32,109 bases of DNA from Minisyncoccota bacterium (GTDB lineage: Bacteria > Patescibacteriota > Minisyncoccia > UBA6257 > 2-01-FULL-56-20). The notes beneath the pieces are model-generated. The model searched no databases. It saw only the letters and a program-made list of their open reading frames with translations, and was not told where the DNA came from. Numbering within the stretch: position 1 is the stretch's first letter; each line of letters begins with the position of its first letter. Positions 29,327 to 32,109 of the stretch are shown here, one piece after another. The stretch lies in contig JANWIW010000023.1 of NCBI GenBank assembly GCA_025449695.1, forward strand, positions 1 through 32,109, given 5' to 3'. A program made the position numbers and the translations under genes.

Positions 29327-29680
29327 TCACTCCGTCCCCGTCTCCTCCCCTACCTCCTCCACGGATTTCTCGGTCACGGAGCGGATGTCGAAGCGGCTGC
29401 CCGCGCCGAGGTCGTCCCGTTCCATCTTGATGGTGGTTATCTTCTTGTGCAAAGAGTTGTCCGCCTTCAGCACCCATACCCGCATCCGCCGCAGCGTGCG
29501 AACATAGATGATATTGAAGAACTGGTCCAGGCGCTCCGGCAGCTCTGAGGTGAGCCAGCGCTCCATCATTCCCCGCTTCACCGGCTCGCCGTCGATCCGC
29601 GGCAGGGCCCGGATCACGAGATACAGCAAGACGCCCAAGGACACGAAGAGGCAGTTCAAGAACACGAATTGCCACAGCAT
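29327..29680 (-). CDS. Small membrane protein of unknown function
   Basis: 117 residues. One N-terminal membrane helix (FVFLNCLFVSLGVLLYLVIRAL), then a basic and acidic cytoplasmic part with PVKRGMMERWLTSELPERLDQFFNII and LRRMRVWVLKADNSLHKKITTIKMERDDLG. The tail (VEEVGEETGTE) is acidic. It might associate with the cell envelope. I recall similar small proteins from CPR genomes but no function. It lies between arrays and has no visible Shine-Dalgarno. Confidence 0.6.
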   Translation of the reverse strand: MLWQFVFLNCLFVSLGVLLYLVIRALPRIDGEPVKRGMMERWLTSELPERLDQFFNIIYVRTLRRMRVWVLKADNSLHKKITTIKMERDDLGAGSRFDIRSVTEKSVEEVGEETGTE

Positions 29681-29686
29681 AGAGGA

Positions 29687-29777
29687 AGTTTTCAGTTTCG
29701 AGTTTTTAGTTTCTAGAGGACACTCTCATTGTACCCTTCCCCTCTAAAAACTAAAAACTTGCGGCTAAAAACTGCCC
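29687..29777. repeat. Heptamer inverted array (AGTTTTT family) at the tsf stop
   Basis: Thirteen 7-nt cells in one register: AGTTTTC, AGTTTCG, AGTTTTT, AGTTTCT, AGAGGAC, ACTCTCA, TTGTACC, CTTCCCC, TCTAAAA, ACTAAAA, ACTTGCG, GCTAAAA, ACTGCCC. Forward cells start AGTTT, inverted cells end in TAAAA or start ACT. The TAG of tsf begins at the last base of the array. Confidence 0.88.
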
Positions 29778-30220
29778 TAGAGTTCGAGGCGCGAAAAGGC
29801 GTTCAGCTTCACGTTCTCCCCGACGCGGCGGATGACGTCTTGAACGAGGTCCTGCATGGTACGGGAAGGGTCTTTGACATAAGGCTGCGCCAGAACCTCC
29901 TCTACGGTTTCACCGCCTATCGCGGCGATCTGCAGGCCGAGCTCCTTGGCGAGTTCGCGGAACGGCTCCGAGCGGACCACAAAGTCCGTCTCCGCGCGCA
30001 GATCCACAAGGACGCCGATGCGCTCGTTATGCACGTATCCATATACAAAGCCCGCGCCCGCCTCGCGATCGGCGCGCTTCGCGGCCTTCTCCACGCCCTT
30101 GGCCCGCAAGATCTCCATCGCTTTCGCGGCATCGCCTCCGGCCTCGTCGAGCGCCTTTTTGGCGTCCATCACGCCCGCGCCCGTCTCTTCACGCAGCTTT
30201 TGTATCGCGTCTAACGACAT
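29777..30220 (-). CDS. tsf: Elongation factor Ts, short form
   Basis: 147 residues, about half the Escherichia coli length. Exchanges GDP for GTP on EF-Tu. The N-terminal UBA-like domain (LDAIQKLREETGAGVMDAKK, ALDEAGGD) is complete, and one core subdomain follows (RIGVLVDLRAETDFVVRSE, FRELAKELGLQIA), ending RVGENVKLNAFSRLEL. The second core subdomain and the coiled coil are missing, as in Thermus-like and CPR proteins. GGAG lies 8 nt before the ATG. It follows rpsB by 26 nt, the usual rpsB-tsf pair. Confidence 0.94.
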   Translation of the reverse strand: MSLDAIQKLREETGAGVMDAKKALDEAGGDAAKAMEILRAKGVEKAAKRADREAGAGFVYGYVHNERIGVLVDLRAETDFVVRSEPFRELAKELGLQIAAIGGETVEEVLAQPYVKDPSRTMQDLVQDVIRRVGENVKLNAFSRLEL

Positions 30221-30246
30221 GTCGTGTGCTCCGTTTTGGATGTAGG

Positions 30247-31062
30247 TTACTGCGCCGGCTTCTCTTCCGTCGTGCCGGCGGCCTTCTTGCCCGCCGTAGT
30301 TTCAACGGAGGCGGGAGCGGCGGCGTTGGCCGAGGCTTCCTTCTTCCCCTCGCGGATGGCCGCAGCGGCCTTATCCAAGAACCAAGCGATCGAGGTGCGG
30401 GCCTTGGTGTTTCCCACCACCGGCTGGTCTATCAAGGCGGGGTCGCTGTCGGTGTTCACGAGCGCCACCACCGGGATCTTCAGCCGGTTCGCCTCCCGCA
30501 CGGCGGTATGGTGCATGACGGCATCCACCACGACCACCACTTCCGGGCGGCCGGCCATTTCTTCCAGGCCGGACAGGGTCTCGGTGAGGCGCGCGGCCTC
30601 CTTCTCGAGATCCAGCTGTTCTTTTTTGGTATAGCCTTTGAAGGCGCCTATGGCCAGGTCGGCCTTCAGCTTCTTGAAATATTCGACGCGCTTCGAGATC
30701 ACGCGATAGTTAGTGAGGGTGCCGCCCAGCCAGCGCCGGACTACTACCGGCATCTTGAATTCTTTCCCCAGCGCCCCTGCCGCCTCATGGGCGGAAGGCT
30801 GAGTGGCGACGACGACTATGGATGCATTCCGGGCGGCGGCGGCCTTCAGGAAGGCCATCGCGGTCTCGAGCTGGGATTTGGTCTTTTCCACATTAATGAT
30901 CTCCACGCCGTTCCGGTTCGCAAGGATGAACGCCCGCATGCGCGGGTTGGTCTTGTTGCGGGTGCGGCCGTAAAAAACTCCTGCTTCCATCATTTCCTTG
31001 AGCATGGGGTCGGTGACGGTCTCTTCCGTTGCCGGAGCAGTGGTAATCTCGCTTTCAGGCAT
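30247..31062 (-). CDS. rpsB: 30S ribosomal protein S2
   Basis: 271 residues from the ATG at 31062. S2 signatures: LKEMMEAGVFYGRTRNKTNP (usual GxHFGHxxxxWNP is altered to GVFYGRTRNKTNP), MRAFILANRNGVEIINVEKT, RWLGGTLTNYRVI and ALVNTDSDPALID. The C-terminal about 40 residues (KKEASANAAAPASVETTAGKK) are a low-complexity Ala/Thr tail. The loss of the His normally seen after VHFGH is unusual but typical of some CPR. The ATG lies 7 nt from TATAAT, so the mRNA should be leaderless. An in-frame ATG at 31071 would overlap the -10 box. Confidence 0.94.
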   Translation of the reverse strand: MPESEITTAPATEETVTDPMLKEMMEAGVFYGRTRNKTNPRMRAFILANRNGVEIINVEKTKSQLETAMAFLKAAAARNASIVVVATQPSAHEAAGALGKEFKMPVVVRRWLGGTLTNYRVISKRVEYFKKLKADLAIGAFKGYTKKEQLDLEKEAARLTETLSGLEEMAGRPEVVVVVDAVMHHTAVREANRLKIPVVALVNTDSDPALIDQPVVGNTKARTSIAWFLDKAAAAIREGKKEASANAAAPASVETTAGKKAAGTTEEKPAQ

Positions 31063-31069
31063 GGGCAAC

Positions 31070-31099
31070 ATTATAGCCCACGTCCTTGCGTAAAGCAAG
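31070..31099 (-). promoter_or_regulatory. rpsB promoter with perfect -10, leaderless
   Basis: Minus strand TTGCTT (31094-31099), 17 nt, TATAAT (31070-31075), 7 nt, ATG. The inverted repeat CCACGTCCTTGC / GCAAGGACGTGG (31078-31106) overlaps the spacer and the -35. Confidence 0.7.
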
Positions 31100-31106
31100 G
31101 ACGTGG
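31078..31106. promoter_or_regulatory. 12-bp inverted repeat over the rpsB promoter
   Basis: CCACGTCCTTGC, GTAAA, GCAAGGACGTGG. Perfect arms covering the -35 box and most of the spacer. It could be an operator for a DNA-binding regulator, or a terminator remnant for mnmA (no T-run). Confidence 0.4.
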
Positions 31107-31107
31107 C

Positions 31108-31177
31108 AGTGGGTAGTGGATAGTTTGTAGTGAGGAGTCCGCGCTACTCACCACTCACTACCAACTACTAACTGGCG
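31108..31177. repeat. Heptamer inverted array (AGTNNNN/ACTNNNN) at the mnmA stop
   Basis: Ten 7-nt cells: AGTGGGT, AGTGGAT, AGTTTGT, AGTGAGG, AGTCCGC, GCTACTC, ACCACTC, ACTACCA, ACTACTA, ACTGGCG. Four forward cells with AGT at position 1, an AGTCCGC centre, then the complement with ACT. The TAG of mnmA (31168-31170) is in the array. Confidence 0.88.
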
Positions 31178-32109
31178 GCGACAATCACCCCGCCGCCCAG
31201 CATCTTTAATCCTGAGCTTGTCGAAGGACCCCTTTCGTACCATACCGCCGACTGCCCCTCCGCCACGAACTGCTGGGGCACATCGAAAACAAGCGTATAG
31301 TTTGTATCTTTTAACTTACAGAGAAGCGCGGGGGCGAGAGGCTGGCGATAGCGGACGCGGGCGAGGACCGGAAAACCAGAATCTGGAATCTGGAATCTGG
31401 AATCTGGAATATTCACATTGTTCAAGATTATTTCGCTCTTGAAAAGTAAAGGGTTGTCCCGGCCTTCGGCGACGGTTATCGTGTTCGCGGCGAGGTTCTT
31501 TTGCACGACGTAATGCGGCTTAAGGTCGCCCTTGCGTCCCGGCACGGCGATCGCCCCGCCCATATGGCGCTGGCCCACCGTATAGAACTGCGCTCCGCGA
31601 TGCTCGCCTACCACCCTGCCTTCCGGCGTCACGAGCTTCCCCTTCCGCTCGGGCAGGTAGGCGACCAGGAAATCCGTCAGGGTCACCTGTCCTAAAAAAC
31701 AAATGCCTTGCGAATCCTTCTTCTCCGCAGTAGGCAATCCCGCTTTCTTGGCGATAGCCCGCACCTCGGGCTTCAGGAGGTCTCCTACGGGGAATATGCA
31801 ATGTGCCAGTTGCTGCTGCGTGAGCGTCCAAAGGAAGTAGCTCTGGTCCTTGTTAGTGTCCTTCGCTGCATACAAAGAATGAATCTGATCCCTTTTCCCT
31901 TTAGATTCCAGATTCCAGATTCCAGATTCCTTCTGCACATAGTGCCCCGTCGCCACGAAGTCCGCCCCCATGGTCATGGCTTTCTCGAGGAAAATGCCAA
32001 ACTTGATCTCGCGGTTGCACATCACGTCCGGGTTGGGGGTGATGCCAGCGCGGTAGCCCTCCACCATATAGTCCACCACCCGCCGCTTGTACTCCTCTTC
32101 GAAGTCCCA
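31168..32109 (-). CDS. mnmA: tRNA-specific 2-thiouridylase MnmA (5' part cut by the window end)
   Basis: C-terminal 313 residues visible; the gene continues beyond 32109. Thiolates U34 of tRNAs for Lys, Glu and Gln with sulphur from an IscS-type donor. Seen: EYKRRVVDYMVEGYRAG, TPNPDVMCNREIKF (first active Cys), ATGHYVQ, KDQSYFLWTL, FPVGDLLKPEVR, KKDSQGICFLG (second active Cys), GEHRGAQFYTVGQRHMGG, and the C-terminal beta barrel ending LGGGVIVAAS. The PP-loop is outside the window. Three insertions made of repeats interrupt variable loops: ESGIWNLESKG near 31904-31931, IPDSRFQIPDSGF near 31378-31412, and RGPSTSSGLKM near 31210-31230. All stay in frame. Confidence 0.96.
   Translation of the reverse strand, partial: WDFEEEYKRRVVDYMVEGYRAGITPNPDVMCNREIKFGIFLEKAMTMGADFVATGHYVQKESGIWNLESKGKRDQIHSLYAAKDTNKDQSYFLWTLTQQQLAHCIFPVGDLLKPEVRAIAKKAGLPTAEKKDSQGICFLGQVTLTDFLVAYLPERKGKLVTPEGRVVGEHRGAQFYTVGQRHMGGAIAVPGRKGDLKPHYVVQKNLAANTITVAEGRDNPLLFKSEIILNNVNIPDSRFQIPDSGFPVLARVRYRQPLAPALLCKLKDTNYTLVFDVPQQFVAEGQSAVWYERGPSTSSGLKMLGGGVIVAAS
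31210..31230. repeat. Dispersed repeat read as GPSTSSG inside mnmA
   Basis: TCCTGAGCTTGTCGAAGGAC, the core of a repeat known in many bacterial genomes. On the minus strand it codes for GPSTSSGL, between the conserved AVWYE and LGGGVI of MnmA. Confidence 0.7.
31378..31412. repeat. Five heptamers inside mnmA
   Basis: AGAATCT, GGAATCT three times, GGAATAT in register. The minus strand reads IPDSRFQIPDSGF. It lies in a loop of the C-terminal domain where Escherichia coli MnmA has an unrelated short loop. Confidence 0.85.
31904..31931. repeat. Four heptamers inside mnmA
   Basis: GATTCCA three times then GATTCCT. The minus strand reads ESGIWNLES, between ATGHYVQ and the KDQSYFL block. Opposite orientation to the array at 31378-31412. 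Confidence 0.85.

Overview
The window reads as chromosomal DNA of a fairly GC-rich member of the Patescibacteria (CPR, Parcubacteria-like). This placement is an inference. It rests on the short EF-Ts and RecO, many tiny one-helix membrane proteins, few Shine-Dalgarno sites in front of housekeeping genes, and lineage-style surface proteins. No plasmid, phage or insertion-sequence genes and no CRISPR array were seen.

Layout. Positions 1-490 hold a minus-strand promoter, a long structured leader and a possible 15-codon gene. From 489 to 8640 genes run on the minus strand: an M20 peptidase, a PGM1-like ATP-grasp enzyme, a 3-methyladenine glycosylase, an Ig-like membrane-anchored protein, a small membrane protein, PlsY, RNase HI fused to a zinc ribbon, a HAD phosphatase, two unknown proteins and an HD hydrolase. 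A plus-strand cluster (8684-13466) encodes PyrE-PyrF-PyrD-PyrC-PyrB, that is, every step from carbamoyl phosphate to UMP. From 13533 to 25423 mostly minus-strand housekeeping genes follow: a DUF3298-like protein, RseP, Frr, a DNA polymerase III delta-prime subunit, MreB, a Nudix hydrolase, MurA (Asp in place of the catalytic Cys), GlyS, a DUF11-like surface protein, RecO and a deoxyribosyltransferase-like protein. From 25457 to 28836 lies a block of orphan small genes with near-consensus promoters, structured leaders, strong ribosome binding sites and strong intrinsic terminators. The end of the window holds tRNA-Tyr, a small membrane protein, tsf, rpsB and a partial mnmA.

The most unusual feature is a layer of short-period repeats. 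Many gene junctions carry arrays of 7-nt or 9-nt units arranged as a forward arm, a spacer and an inverted arm, often in one unbroken register. The unit sequence differs between loci while the architecture stays the same. The arrays begin at or contain the stop codon of pyrC, mreB, holB, murA, mnmA, tsf and the DUF3298-like gene. Heptamer arrays also lie inside mnmA and glyS. The GGAATCT heptamer has no stop codon in any of six frames, so it can be read through. A second layer is palindromic elements bounded by GTCATCCTGAG and CTCAGGATGAC.

Two expression styles coexist. pyrE, rpsB and mreB have a -10 box 7-8 nt from the start codon, so their mRNAs are probably leaderless. The orphan small genes have near-perfect promoters, leaders of roughly 85-135 nt with hairpins, and strong Shine-Dalgarno sites.
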